64,000 nucleotides of DNA from Porphyra umbilicalis. Lineage: Eukaryota > Rhodophyta > Bangiophyceae > Bangiales > Bangiaceae. The DNA lies in NCBI GenBank assembly GCA_002049455.2, contig KV918922.1:102753-166752 (forward strand). Reading direction: 5' to 3'. The notes beneath the pieces are model-generated. The model made no database searches, had not been told where the DNA came from, and saw nothing but the letters and a program-made list of their open reading frames with translations. A program made the position numbers and the translations under genes. Positions 30,881 through 41,287 of the stretch are shown here, one piece after another (the first letter of the stretch is position 1; each line of letters begins with the position of its first letter).

Positions 30881-31236
30881 GACCGACCGTAGCCAAGCAA
30901 TAAAGCGAGTTCTATCGCCGTCGCGGCGAGGAAAAAGACCTTTTGTTGAAGGGCATCCGATGGGGAGCCGGGTGGCGCCCACGACGGCGACCCCGGACCC
31001 ACGGTGATGTAATACAAACGAGGGCACCGGTCGATGGACCGTCCGATCACAAGCGATCGTAATGAGTGCCGGCAGACAGATAAGACAGGCAAGCAAACAA
31101 ACAATAAAAAAATGAACAATGCGGAAGTAACCCCCCAAAGGGCGTGCCACAGGCCAATTCCCACAATACATGGGCTTTGGCCTGTCAAGGGGGCTACTCG
31201 TGGCCAATTGCCAATTCGGAGCAGAGATATGCTACA
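30841..31236 (-). repeat. LTR (3' LTR in element orientation)
   Basis: 396 bp; differs from the other LTR mainly by an extra ~35 bp around 31150-31186 and scattered substitutions. Contains a run of seven A near 31105. Confidence 0.85.
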
Positions 31237-31645
31237 TACCTCCAACGCGAGATTCGAACCGACCCGGTGAGATCCGAGGATGGTGACACCCGATTGGGCG
31301 ATCGCGGCCTCTTACGGGCCCGCGCGGGCGTAACTGCCCAGGCGGCGGGATCCGTGGGGGGCGCGCCGCCCAGTCCCGATTGGGGAGGGGTGGCGGTTCG
31401 CCGTCGTCTGTCGCGACCGCCCGGCCACGCACGCATGGGCGTGGGTGGCGGGCAGCTGGCGCTGCGGATCCGATCGGCGCTTGCGCGTACGCGCGCCCGC
31501 GCAGGCGGGTCGGCGTCGGCGTGGGCGTTGGGGACAGGCGGCCGGTTGCCGGGTGACGAGCGTCGGGGTTAAGACCCGTTGATGCGCGGGTGCGTCGGGC
31601 AGCACGTGTTGGGGCGACCGTCTTCGGCGCCGAGTGGCGCCTACT

Positions 31646-31837
31646 TCGTCGGGGTTTTGACTACCCCGACGACACGGCGAAAGCCGGGACGCGGGTCCGT
31701 GTTGTCGAGAGTGGGGGTGGGGTCCGCACCCCAAGACCGGTTACCACCGAGTCGTGCGCGCGGTGCAGCTCTTGCTGGGTGGTCATCGTCGTTGCCGGCA
31801 GGCGCCGACCTCGTCGGGGTTTTGACTACCCCGGCGA
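31646..31837. repeat. Two copies of a stem-loop inside the LTR element
   Basis: TCGTCGGGG-TTTTGACTA-CCCCGACGA at 31646-31672 forms a perfect 9-bp stem. A second copy at 31811-31839 keeps the stem with a small change. The surrounding ~60 bp is also duplicated at a spacing of 165 bp. Confidence 0.8.
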
Positions 31838-31941
31838 CGAGGCGAAAGCCGGGGCGCGGGTCCGCGTTTTGTCGGCATGGGGCCATCCCGTGTCTTCGTG
31901 CTCACGCACAAGTCGCGGCCTAACGGCAAGGTTGAGTAGGG

Positions 31942-32667
31942 GTGCGCTACCGCGAGGTGGCAAACCGCGAGGTTGCGGACCCGGTGAGTGTGGGTTTGCG
32001 CTGGGTGGGGGGGGGCGGCGCGCACGGCGGCAAGGGCGGCAAGCCCGGCAAGCCCGGCGGCGACGGCGGCAAGGGCGGCAAGCGCGGCAAGCCCGGCGGC
32101 GACGGCGGCAAGGGCGGCAAGCCCGGCGTCAGCGGCCATGGTCAACACCCCCGAACGTCCAACGCTATGGCGGACTCGGCCACGATGGCGGTGGACGGCG
32201 GCGTTGTCGATGGCGGGGCGGTCATCGACGGGGCGCATGCCGCCGCGGGGGGCCATCCGGAAGTGGATTGCTCCACGGACCTGGAGGTCTTGCGCCAGTT
32301 TCGGCCTCGCGGCTCGTACTACGGACACGCGGAACCTGTGGAGGTGGTTGATGGGGTCCCGCGGGTCACCGACAACTGTCTGTACGACATGTGCGTGCGC
32401 AACCGCGCTCGTGCGCACACGCGTCGTGTATACGCACAGTACGAGGCGTTGACCGACTTCGTTGACGTGATGGCGCAAGCCGGGTTGCCGGAACACGCGG
32501 GCGACCGCGTGGCCAAGGTCCATGGGGACCCGTACTTTGGGAACCAGGGCCCCCAGCGTCGTGTGTACGAGGTGATGTCGTTTTGCAACGAGGTCGTGCG
32601 CTACCAAGTGCCTTTGCACCCGTTCCACCGCTTTCTTTTTACGCCAATGCGCTTCTATTCCCTGTGA
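31942..32667 (+). CDS. Unknown ORF on the plus strand of the gag-only LTR element, part 1
   Basis: A 241-codon frame opposite to gag orientation. The first third carries a Gly-Lys-Pro collagen-like tract (GGKGGKPGKPGGDGG) from a 9-bp repeat at about 32022-32130. The remainder looks ordered (for example CLYDMCVRNRARAHTRRVYAQ and GNQGPQRRVYEVMSFCNEVV). I recognise no family. The stop at 32667 seems premature, since protein-like sequence continues in another frame (part 2). It could be a captured host gene or an additional antisense retrotransposon ORF of the sort seen in some Ty3 elements. Confidence 0.4.
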   Translation: MRYREVANREVADPVSVGLRWVGGGGAHGGKGGKPGKPGGDGGKGGKRGKPGGDGGKGGKPGVSGHGQHPRTSNAMADSATMAVDGGVVDGGAVIDGAHAAAGGHPEVDCSTDLEVLRQFRPRGSYYGHAEPVEVVDGVPRVTDNCLYDMCVRNRARAHTRRVYAQYEALTDFVDVMAQAGLPEHAGDRVAKVHGDPYFGNQGPQRRVYEVMSFCNEVVRYQVPLHPFHRFLFTPMRFYSL

Positions 32668-32678
32668 AGGGTACAGTG

Positions 32679-33569
32679 ACGATCGAGGGGGCGGCCAACT
32701 CGTTTTGCCGCTTGTTGCGCAACTGGCCGAAGGCCGTCTTCCTCTAACGGCCTCTCGACGAGGACCTTTCGGTCCCGTTCGGGCACGACTCCGGCCTGGA
32801 GCCGTACCTCGAGCAGCTCGCGCTGGTGAAGCACGAGGAGAACGACAACGTCGAGGACGATCGCAGTCCGCGTGTCACCGGGTTGCCGAACCCCTTCCGG
32901 TTGCCGATGTTTCCATCCGACCACCGTCGGGCCGCCGACGCGCGCTTCTGTCGCGGTCGCGAGTTGATGCCCACCGCCTGGGCGGCTGGATTTCTCCGTG
33001 CGCCACGGACGTTCGACTTGTCCCGTTGGCTTCCGCCTATCACGGCATGGGAGCCTCACACGGGGTTGTGGGTGGCGACCCCCGTAGTGGTGTCGTACCT
33101 GGCGGATGCGTTGCGCAACGCCTACAGCTCAGTCTGGCAGGAGGTGTACTCCGAGTACTACTGCAACTTGGTTGCTGCGTGGGTTCACACCCTACAGGAG
33201 GACAAGCTCTTTGTCCACTTGGACGATAGGACGCTTCGTCATTTCGACGTGTTGGACACGTCTAAGTTGAAGGACGCGCCCGACGGCGAAGCCAAGTACG
33301 TCTTGTACGGCAAGATGCGTCAGGCCGTGACGGCGTTTCCCTGGCGGGAGGTCCTTATGGACGTTGTCTGGCGCGACCGCGACTCCGGGGAAGCCCGTCA
33401 AGTGCGGATCACGGTCGAACCGACCAAGGAGTACGGCTTTTGCCTTCGTCACCCTCGTGTCGATTTTTACTGGGCGTTGGACCCGAACGCGCCACTCCCG
33501 ATGGCTCGAATCAATTCGAGCCACCCCGCACACTGGGCGGCGAAGTGCCCCGGCTGGTTACAATTGTAA
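32679..33569 (+). pseudogene. Unknown ORF on the plus strand of the gag-only LTR element, part 2
   Basis: Continues part 1 in another frame (GTVTIEGAANSFCRLLRNWPKAVFL), is interrupted by TAA near 32745, then remains open from about 32748 to 33569 with ordered sequence such as LEPYLEQLALVKHEEND, WQEVYSEYYCNLVAAWVHTL and VLMDVVWRDRDSGEARQVRI. The last ~100 bp overlaps the 3' end of gag in antisense. The frame change and the stop suggest decay of a once-continuous gene. Function is unknown. Confidence 0.4.
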
Positions 33570-35047
33570 CATATGTCAGCCCGGTTGGCTTGAGGGACGG
33601 CGGCCCGCGGGGGCGGCGGGGTGCGGACCGGTGTGAACGGTGGCTCCGTCGTCGTCCGCTGGTCCTGTGTCGCGTAAGCGACTTTGATTGCCGTTGGGCG
33701 GGTCATCTTGAGCTGCAAGCGCAGCTTGTTGGTGCCGTCCCAGTACATCTGGACGGTAGCAACAGTCTCGGAGAGAGTCCGATCAGGGAATTGGTCATTC
33801 AAGACCCGCACGTGCGCTTGCACAAGGTCCGAAAGACCAGTGATGAAGACGTCCTTAACGTCTTGGATGTCGAACAAACCGGTCAGGAGGTCGCATTGCG
33901 TTTCCACGCGGTGACCAAAGGCCGTGGGCGCCTCGTTGTCTTGTTGCTTTATCGTAATGATGTCTTGGTGGGCGTTAGCCATAGTTGCGTGTGTCACATA
34001 CTTCGAAAGAAGCCAGTTGACGGCATCTCCGTATGTACGGATGGCATAACGCTTACGTCCGAGGGTGCTGTTAAGCGCACCCGAGAAGGCCATCTTGGCG
34101 TTGCCGGCTAGTCGAAAGACCATGAGCGGTAGGGCTTGACCGTGTGTCAGCCCAGCCGCGTCGCACGCGCGGTGAAAGGTCGTTAAGAACGTGAAGATGC
34201 CCAAGGGCAGGGCTCCCGTGAATGGCTGTTGCCAATGGAACGCTCCGTCTAAACGTTCGTTGAGACGATGCGACCGTTGTGCCTCCTTAGGCGTATACGT
34301 CAGTTGACGGCGGATCAGGAAGTACGTCCTGTAGTCCAGGAGTGTTTTGAAGCGGCTATTAGCCGGGCGGGTCACCTTGATTCTATCGGCTTTTTCAAGT
34401 CGCTCCTTGCGTTTGGTGTGGGTCGCGGGGCGCTTGCGCGCGGCCGCGTCCGACTCGCTCGAGCTGTCGCTCGGTGAGGGCCCACTTGGGGACGACGGCG
34501 GGCCTGGAGGCCCGTGGCCATCGTCCGAAGAGGACGTGTCCGTCGCGGTGGGGTTGTCGTCGTCAGACGACGTCGGGCTTGACCCAGAGGCGGAATCATC
34601 GGAAGATGAGGAAGGCGCGGCGTTTGCCGGATCGTCCTTGCGGACGGACTTGTCTTTAGTCACCTTGCTTGTCTTCTTGACATTCTTGGTCTTGTCGCCC
34701 GACTGGCGGCGAGACTTCGCCACACGGCGTTCCTCCTCGTGGGAGTCGACCTTGCACAGGGCCTCGACGTCGTCGACCAACTTGTCATTGGCTCACGTCA
34801 GAGACTCGTTAGTCTGTTCTTGGGCCGCTAGGCGTCGCTGAAGTGCTTCAACGGCCGCCTTCAGGCTCTCCACCACCTGCATCTGCCCGGAGACGGCTTG
34901 ATCCGCAGGGATGGGAGGAGTTGGAGCACCGTACGTTGGGGCGTCGGAAGCGGCAGGAGTGCCTTGTCCCCCGCCCGGCGGCCGGTAGCCAGCTGGTAAC
35001 TTGCCGTCTCTGTCTCGCCGAGTGCCTACGGTACCACCAGTAGACAC
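33467..35047 (-). pseudogene. Gag polyprotein of the LTR element, with one in-frame TGA
   Basis: From about 35047 the frame encodes a Pro-rich N-terminus and a coiled-coil-like segment (VESLKAAVEALQRRLAAQEQ), meets a TGA at 34793-34795, and continues in the same frame to 33467. After a Ser/Asp-rich linker comes a retrotransposon Gag capsid-type region (FHWQQPFTGALPLGIFTFLT, AFSGALNSTLGRKRYAIRTY, IIKQQDNEAP) and one CCHC zinc knuckle CYNCNQPGHFAAQC. No ATG is obvious at the 5' end. Readthrough of the TGA would give about 526 residues; otherwise it is a nonsense mutation. No homopolymer is near the stop. Confidence 0.8.
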
Positions 35048-35277
35048 ACTGAGACCTCAACAAAGTGTTCCGACTGGGCTAGTGCCCTGCGCGCCAACGT
35101 CGAAGATCTTAACCGTGCTGCCCCCGGCACCACGCCCACAAGTCGATGGCTTACGCCCCGCGCGCCAAACGACCGTATCGACACCGTCACAATGACACGA
35201 GGCAGCGAGAAAGTTCTCGGGAACACCGTGCCGCGAGGCGCGATGAAGGCGAGGGTATCCCCTGCTGCTCCACCAAA

Positions 35278-35640
35278 TGTGGAATTAATAACGTTAGTGC
35301 AATTACCAGTGTACTGAGACCGACCGTAGCCAAGCCATGAAGCGAGTTCAATCGCCGTCGCGGCGAGGAAGACAGACCTTTTGTTGAAGGGCATCCGATG
35401 GGGAGTCGGGTGGCGCCCACGACGGCGACCCCGGACCCACGGTGATGTAATACAAACGAGGGCACCGGTCGATGGACCGTCCGATCACAAGCGATCGTAA
35501 TGAGTGCCGGCAGACAGATAAGACAGGCAAGCAAACAAACAATAAAAAAATGAACAATGCGGAAGTAACCCCCCAAAGGGCGTGCCCGTCAAGGAGGCTA
35601 CTTGTCGCCAATTGCCAATCGGGAGCAGAGATATGCTACA
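35278..35640 (-). repeat. LTR (5' LTR in element orientation)
   Basis: 363 bp, ends TG/CA. On the minus strand it starts TGTAGCATATC and ends in CCACA immediately before the primer-binding site. Confidence 0.85.
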
Positions 35641-35853
35641 GTACCTGGTGCCCGCCTTCCCCTCCTTGTCCCTGCGAGGACGCTTGCGAGCACCCGCACA
35701 TGCCCCTTCCGCCCCCTCCCCCCCCTCCTCCTCCCATGCCGCACGCGGCGCCGGGTGGGCATCGCCCGCCCCCCGGCGTTGGTTGTGCCGCAGAGGGCGG
35801 GCGACCCCGGCCATTTAATCGGCCTCACCCCCCTCTCGGTCGCGGCCGCCGAC

Positions 35854-38583
35854 ATGGCGAGCGCGACGACTGTGAGCAGCAACGCCGAAACGTGTGCTAC
35901 CGCGGCGATTGGGACGGCCGCGGTGCTGGCGGCGGCCCTCCCGGCCCTGTGCGCGCGGGTCCGCTCAGCGGTGGCGACAACGACGGCTGGTGACCACCAA
36001 GCTCCCCTCTGCCGCCCTTGGGCGCCCCTCCCCGGCCGACAAGGGGCCCTCCATTCTCCCCCATCCACTTTGGAGGGAGCGCTCGGCGCCCGCCTGCCGG
36101 TGCTCCTCCCGGCCCGCCGAGTTTGCCGCCGCATCCATCTTTTCGCGGCCGCGTGTACCGTTCTTGCAGCCCTCCACGCCTGCCGCGGCTTCCGCCGCCG
36201 GGTCCTTCCCCAAGCCCGCCAAGAGGTCCGCCCCACTTCAGGGGCGGCCGCTACAACTACCACCCGCGCAGCCCGTCGCGCCAGCCGTGGGCCTGGCCCG
36301 CCACGGGGCAACTGGCGCTCGCCAAGGGGCGACGGCTGGGAACGCCCGTGGACCCTGCCCCGCCGTCCGGCGAGCCCCCCTCCGGGTTGGAGGTGGGCTC
36401 CATCCTGCGAGGCGTGGGGCGAAGACCAAATCCCACCCTGTGAGGTTTCACGGCCGGCGCCTCTGTGCCGGCATGCGCCACCCGACTGGAGCAGGGCGGC
36501 CGAGGCGGCTGGCGACGGGAAGCGCGCCCACCGCAAGCGGGGGCAGGCAGCCAGTCCGGGGACGTCGGGCGACGAGACGGTCGAGCCGATGGACTCGCTT
36601 GTGCCCCGCAACTACTCGGCGCGGCAGCTGCGGGAGTTTGAGATCGACCTGCTGGGGGTGATGCTCTTCTCCTCGATTGCCTTCAACCTGCTCGACTCCC
36701 CCTTCTTCCGCGGGTTTATACGCAAGTGGATGCCCGGGATTAAGGTCGTCCCGACGCGCCATGCCAAGGCAGGGCCCGTGCTGGAGCGTCTACTCGCCAC
36801 CATCGTCGTATCCATCAGGGAGGCCTACTCGGCGGGCGCCTTTGTTTCGCTCTCTTTTGACGGGTGGAAGAGCATAGCCAACCACAAGCTCATCGGCATG
36901 CTCGCGAGCCTGGTAGATATTTCCAGCGGGGCGCTGACGGTGGACTTCCGCGGCACGACCGACATCACGTCGCTGGCTGAGACCACTGAGTTGGTGGTCG
37001 GCCAAGTGGAGAAGGAGCTGTCCACGGCCCGCGCGGCCAACGACTACCTCACCCCCTTGCCGTCTGGACATGTCGACGACGCGTGTGCGTCGGTGCTGAC
37101 CAGCATTGTAAGCGACTCGGCAAGCTGCAATGTCGGCGCCAAGAAACAATTCGCCCAAAAACACCCGTCGATTATCATGGTCGCTTGCACCGCCCACCAG
37201 TTCAACCTGCTCACCGCCAACATCATCACCCACCCAGCGCTCAAGCCGTCGGCCGACAATTGCAGCAAGCTCGTATCCTTCTTCAAACAGTCTACCAAGT
37301 ACTGGGGACAGCTGCAGATGTGCATGGACGAGACGCTGGGATGGCGCAGGTCCCTGGAGCGTCGGGGGGAGACGCGCTGGCTCAGCCACCACGCGGTGGT
37401 CCAGCGGCTGCTGGAGCTCAAGCCCGCCCTCGAGTCGTTCTCAAACAAGTTCAACGCCGACCGCGCCCTGCGGGCGACCGCCAACGGGGCGGCGGTCATC
37501 GACCTGCTGCGGAGCCAAAGCTTTTGGGACGAGACGGAGCTGATGGCGCGGCTTCTCAAGCCCATCGTCATCGAGATCGGGTTAATCGGGAAACGCACGA
37601 GCAACTTGGCGGACGTGTGCGCCGCCTTTGGCCGCCTCTACGCGTACTACAAGCAGCTGCGCTCGGAGACGGCCGTGGCTCCCCCGGTTGGTGGCGCCGT
37701 GTCGCCGCTCTTCTTGGTGGCCGCGGACCCGGCCGTCACCGCGCTCACGCACCAGATTTGCGGGTCGGTCCTCGGGTTCCTGCAGTGGCGGCTGTCCAAG
37801 TACTTCGACGCTTCGCTGCTCGTACTGGCGCACTTGCTGGATCCCAAGCGGCCTGTTAACGGGCTGCGGACGACGGCAGGCTCCTCCGCCGAGTACGCCA
37901 ACCTCATGCGGCTGTTCCTGTCGCTGGCGGCGCGCTTCGGCCTGCCCAAGGCCGGAGACATCCCGGCCGAAAAGGAGAGCGCGGAGGCTGTCAAGACGGT
38001 GCAGGCGTTCTCGGCGTACCTCGGCGGCGGCAACAAGGACCTGCTGGCGTTTGACTTCCCGCCCGGCGGCGGGCCCCGCATTGCTGCTGTGGGGATGTGG
38101 CAGATGGCAACCAAGTTCAGGGGGACGATCCTGCATGCGGTTGCGCGGTGGCTGCTGTCGGTACCCGCCCTCGCCGCCGAGATGGAGCGGGTCTGGTCAG
38201 GGATGGGCCTCGCCAACACCCCCATTCGCAACCGCATCAACACGGATCGGCTCACCACCATGACGAAGGTGGTGGTGCACATGCGCGCGGACGCGGCGGC
38301 GGCGCGGCGGCCCCGCGTGACGTACGCGCCGGGAAGTTTGGTCGGAGAAACGCTGGCGGCTGGCGTGGCCTCGGGGGGGGGGGAGAGGCGGGGGTACGGC
38401 TTTCCACCATCAACGAGGATGACGGCGACGAGTTGGAGGTGGACGCGGTCGATGAAGAGGAGGGCCTGGACAAGGCGGCAGGAGAGTTGCAGGAGGCTCT
38501 GGATGAGGAGCATCTGTCCATGGGGGAGGAAAACGTGGCGCCCATTGTCCTCGGCGACGGTGGGACGGCCGAGGTGGACGTGA
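35854..38583 (+). CDS. hAT-superfamily transposase (DUF659/hATC type)
   Basis: An open frame from the ATG at 35854; the region up to about 36590 is Ala/Arg/Pro-rich without a clean BED finger, so translation may begin at the ATG at 36589 (MDSLVPRNYSARQL). The transposase core shows SLSFDGWKSIANHKLIGML (first Asp), SIVSDSASCNVGAKKQF (second Asp), the C.AHQFNLL motif of hAT/DUF659 enzymes, and the C-terminal dimerisation region VPALAAEMERVWSGMG followed by RNRINTDRL. At an 11-base G run (38373-38383) the frame departs from an acidic C-terminus (INEDDGDELEVDAVDEEEGLD) that continues in another frame to about 38750; one indel there would restore it. hAT transposases cut and paste elements with 8-bp duplications and could in principle serve the TAGGGTTGTG family seen nearby; that link is inference. 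No TIRs of its own were found. Confidence 0.85.
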   Translation: MASATTVSSNAETCATAAIGTAAVLAAALPALCARVRSAVATTTAGDHQAPLCRPWAPLPGRQGALHSPPSTLEGALGARLPVLLPARRVCRRIHLFAAACTVLAALHACRGFRRRVLPQARQEVRPTSGAAATTTTRAARRASRGPGPPRGNWRSPRGDGWERPWTLPRRPASPPPGWRWAPSCEAWGEDQIPPCEVSRPAPLCRHAPPDWSRAAEAAGDGKRAHRKRGQAASPGTSGDETVEPMDSLVPRNYSARQLREFEIDLLGVMLFSSIAFNLLDSPFFRGFIRKWMPGIKVVPTRHAKAGPVLERLLATIVVSIREAYSAGAFVSLSFDGWKSIANHKLIGMLASLVDISSGALTVDFRGTTDITSLAETTELVVGQVEKELSTARAANDYLTPLPSGHVDDACASVLTSIVSDSASCNVGAKKQFAQKHPSIIMVACTAHQFNLLTANIITHPALKPSADNCSKLVSFFKQSTKYWGQLQMCMDETLGWRRSLERRGETRWLSHHAVVQRLLELKPALESFSNKFNADRALRATANGAAVIDLLRSQSFWDETELMARLLKPIVIEIGLIGKRTSNLADVCAAFGRLYAYYKQLRSETAVAPPVGGAVSPLFLVAADPAVTALTHQICGSVLGFLQWRLSKYFDASLLVLAHLLDPKRPVNGLRTTAGSSAEYANLMRLFLSLAARFGLPKAGDIPAEKESAEAVKTVQAFSAYLGGGNKDLLAFDFPPGGGPRIAAVGMWQMATKFRGTILHAVARWLLSVPALAAEMERVWSGMGLANTPIRNRINTDRLTTMTKVVVHMRADAAAARRPRVTYAPGSLVGETLAAGVASGGGERRGYGFPPSTRMTATSWRWTRSMKRRAWTRRQESCRRLWMRSICPWGRKTWRPLSSATVGRPRWT

Positions 38584-38887
38584 GTGAGGCGGACGTGGCG
38601 GCCGCGGCCGACTTGGTGCGCGCCGTGACGGACTTTATTCGCACGGGCTGTGCGGCGGCTCCCGCGACATCCGGGGAGGTCACCAATGGGGCGGACGGGC
38701 CACGCTGGACGGTGGCCTCACGTCGCAACTGGGCGACCTGTTCAACACGGAGTGGTACCTTGCCCACGCCCGTGTCGTGTATCGTGTGTAACGCAGGCTT
38801 CTTTTGTTTTTTTGCTTCCTATATGCCTTTTCTGTTCCTACCTGTCGCATGTAAAATGTGAATTTATGTCCTGCCCCCGTGCCAAAC

Positions 38888-41084
38888 CTATACCTCTGCA
38901 CCGGCGGCGGCGGCCGCCGCTGCCGCCCGCATGGCCCTGGTGCCGTCAGCGGCCCCCGCCGCCGCGGCCGTCATGGGCGCCAGCACGTGGTTTACGATCT
39001 CTTCGTCGACAACCGCCAGGCGGCGGACACCGTCCGCGGCAATGGCAGCAAGTGGTGCCGCCACCAGCGGACGGCCGCCACCGCCGCTGCCAACGGCGGA
39101 GCGTGAGGTCAGCTGCCTACTGGCAGGCTCGAACGCCACCAGCCGAGCGCCACCGCAGCCGCCGACGTTCGACGACAACCCACCGAGTATTAGGCGAGGG
39201 CGTACAGCGCGCGTGTCACGGGTGCAGCACACCCACCACCACCGCCGCCACCGCCAGACCCGCACGCACGAGCAGCAGCCGCCACAGGCGGCCATGCGCA
39301 TCCGCCCATCCCTACCACCACGGCCACGTCGTTCTCCACTGCATGCACCGCCGCCGACCACAGGGTACGTGCCTCCTCTCCACGTCGAGGCCACACAGCT
39401 TGCCCACCGCCCCCCGGCGGCGACCTGAGAACCACGGTCACGGGCCGCTGGGGCGGCCACTCTTCCTTGCCGCCGCCGCCGTCCTCGCCACCGCCGCCCG
39501 TCACCGCTGTCGTCGCCGCCGCACCGCGGCGCGCGACGCCGGTGACGGCAGGGGCGGCGGCGTGGTCGGGGGAGGCGGCGGTGGCAGCAAAAGCGCCGCC
39601 GAGCCGCAGTGGCGTTGTTTGGGCGGCGCGGCGGCGAGCGGCGCGGCGGCGATCCCGCCGCCCGCCGCCGCCGCGGGGGTCGCCAACCCCCCGCGGCGGC
39701 TGCCGCCGCCGCTGCCAAACGTGGCCCCCCCCCCACACACCAAAACGCCGACCTTGTCGCCGCACTAAAACGCCACCCTTGCCGCCGCCGCCGTCCTCGC
39801 CATTGCCGCCCGTCACCGCCGTCGTCGCCACCGCACCGCGGCGCACGACGCCTATGGCTACGAAGCAGGGCGTGCCTGACAGGGGTCAAGCCACTAGGCG
39901 CCCCCCTGTCGACGCCGTCTTGGGCGGCCGCGGCAACGGCGGCGTCGGGCGCCGCGTCAGCTGCGGGCGGCACCCTGTCCGACGCGACGGCGGCAGCGGC
40001 CGAGGGGAGGCGTCGGCGATCGTGGAGGCAGCCCCCGCTCGCTGTCTGCCTCCTCGTCCGCGTCGACCGACGTCGCGTCCCTGTCACGCCCACCACCATC
40101 CCCCGCCGTCGCCACGCCCGCCGCTGTTGAAACGGATGGTGCCGCCACCGGGGCGCCGACAATCCCGCACGGCGAGCGAGACGGTGGCGCCACCGCTTAC
40201 CCTCCCACAGTCGACAGCCCGCACGGCGGCGACCCGCGCCCCGCATCTGGGCGTTGTCATCGCCCACCCCGCCTCAACGTCGCCGCCGCCACCGCCGGTG
40301 AGGCACGCAACCACCGCATCGTAACCGGGAAGCGTGGTGGATGCCAGGTGGGAGAAGCGTGGCACGGCGGCGGCGACAGGAGCACAGCCGCGGCGGCGGC
40401 GGCGGCGTGGGCGGCGGGTTGGCGACCCCGCCGCCGCCGACAACGCCGCCGCAGACGCCACGGCGCCGCGCTTCCCCCCGACAGGAAGCCCCGACGCATA
40501 GTCCAGGACCGGCGCTGCGGGTGCGGCGGACGACTGCCAGGAAGAGAGAATAGTCGGCGGCGACGGCGAGGCGCTCGACTCCCTTGCCGGCGAAGGAGTT
40601 AGGGAGGCGCCAGACTGCGCCACCACACAGGCGGGGACGGTCCGTGACACGGGACAACCGGGCGTGGACTGCGGGGGCCAAACGCTACGTTGAGCGCGCA
40701 CAGGAGCAGAAACACATAGCGGGGACCATGAGGTCAGAACAGGGCTGCCACGACAGGCCGCACGACACCAGCCTCCCCTACCCTGACCCTCTTCCACCCG
40801 ACCCCACCCTCGTGGCCCGCGGCATCTTAAGTCGCAACGCATCCAGTGCCGTGCATAAAGACGTCTCCCAGCAAGAACACATACGTATTGCGGGCGGCCG
40901 CGGCCAGAGCGGGAGCGCTTGCCTCGCCAAAGGTGTCTATGGCACTCGACACCCGGAGGAGCAATGGCCAATCCTCTCCGCTGCCTTTCTCATCAGTCGT
41001 ACCCTCCTCCACGACGAGCAGCGCGCTGGGCGTCGCTTCCACAGCGGCTCCGCGAAGGGTGCTGACCACCGCCGCTCCCAACAC
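38888..41084 (-). CDS. Possible multi-exon gene of unknown function
   Basis: Several minus-strand segments read like ordered protein and are linked by frame changes that may be introns. From 5' to 3' these are LGAAVVSTLRGAAVEATPSA and VSSAIDTFGEASAPALAAAA (about 41084-40827); VVAQSGASLTPSPARESSAS and VLDYASGLPVGG (about 40680-40480); EEARTLWSAAVHAVENDVAV (about 39370-39310); and the last segment ARLVAFEPASRQLTSRSAVG, then GVRRLAVVDEEIVNHVLAPM, ending at 38888. I cannot name a family or fix the splice sites. The middle contains a direct repeat of about 75 bp (39466 and 39780) encoding Gly/Asp-rich sequence, which may be repeat-derived. A chance assembly of open frames in GC-rich DNA remains possible. 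Confidence 0.3.
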
Positions 41085-41287
41085 AGGAACGGCCTGGACA
41101 ACAGAGCTGCCAAGAGGCTCCTCCAGCTTCGGCGGTGAACGGCCCTCGTGTCAACTAAACGATTGGACAGGAATGGTCCAACTTAGAAGACTCCACACCA
41201 TTGGCCAGTTGGCTGCTCTGTCATTGAGTGGCTTACGGTGTCATCGACCGTTCTGCCAGGCAAATAAATGTAGAACAAAAAGGGGCT

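Larger units (their letters stand above)
30841..35640 (-). mobile_element. Gag-only LTR retrotransposon (TR-GAG-like) with opposite-strand ORFs
   Basis: Two highly similar direct repeats, 30841-31236 and 35278-35640, have TG...CA ends on both strands. Read on the minus strand, the 5' LTR is 35640-35278, followed after 2 bases by TGGTGGAGCAGCAGGGGA, which has the form of a primer-binding site complementary to a tRNA 3' end with CCA. Next comes a Gag gene. No protease, reverse transcriptase, RNase H or integrase motif exists in the remaining internal sequence, so the element depends on another for movement. It also contains ORFs on the plus strand. The flanking 5-mers (GTTCT and GTACC) do not match, so there is no target duplication. 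Confidence 0.8.

Noticed and set aside
31237-31262. Possible tRNA: inverse of GGTTCGAATCTCGCG next to an LTR
   Set aside because: T-loop-like, but the stem does not pair and no D or anticodon arm fits; in element orientation this is the 3' LTR boundary, not a primer site.
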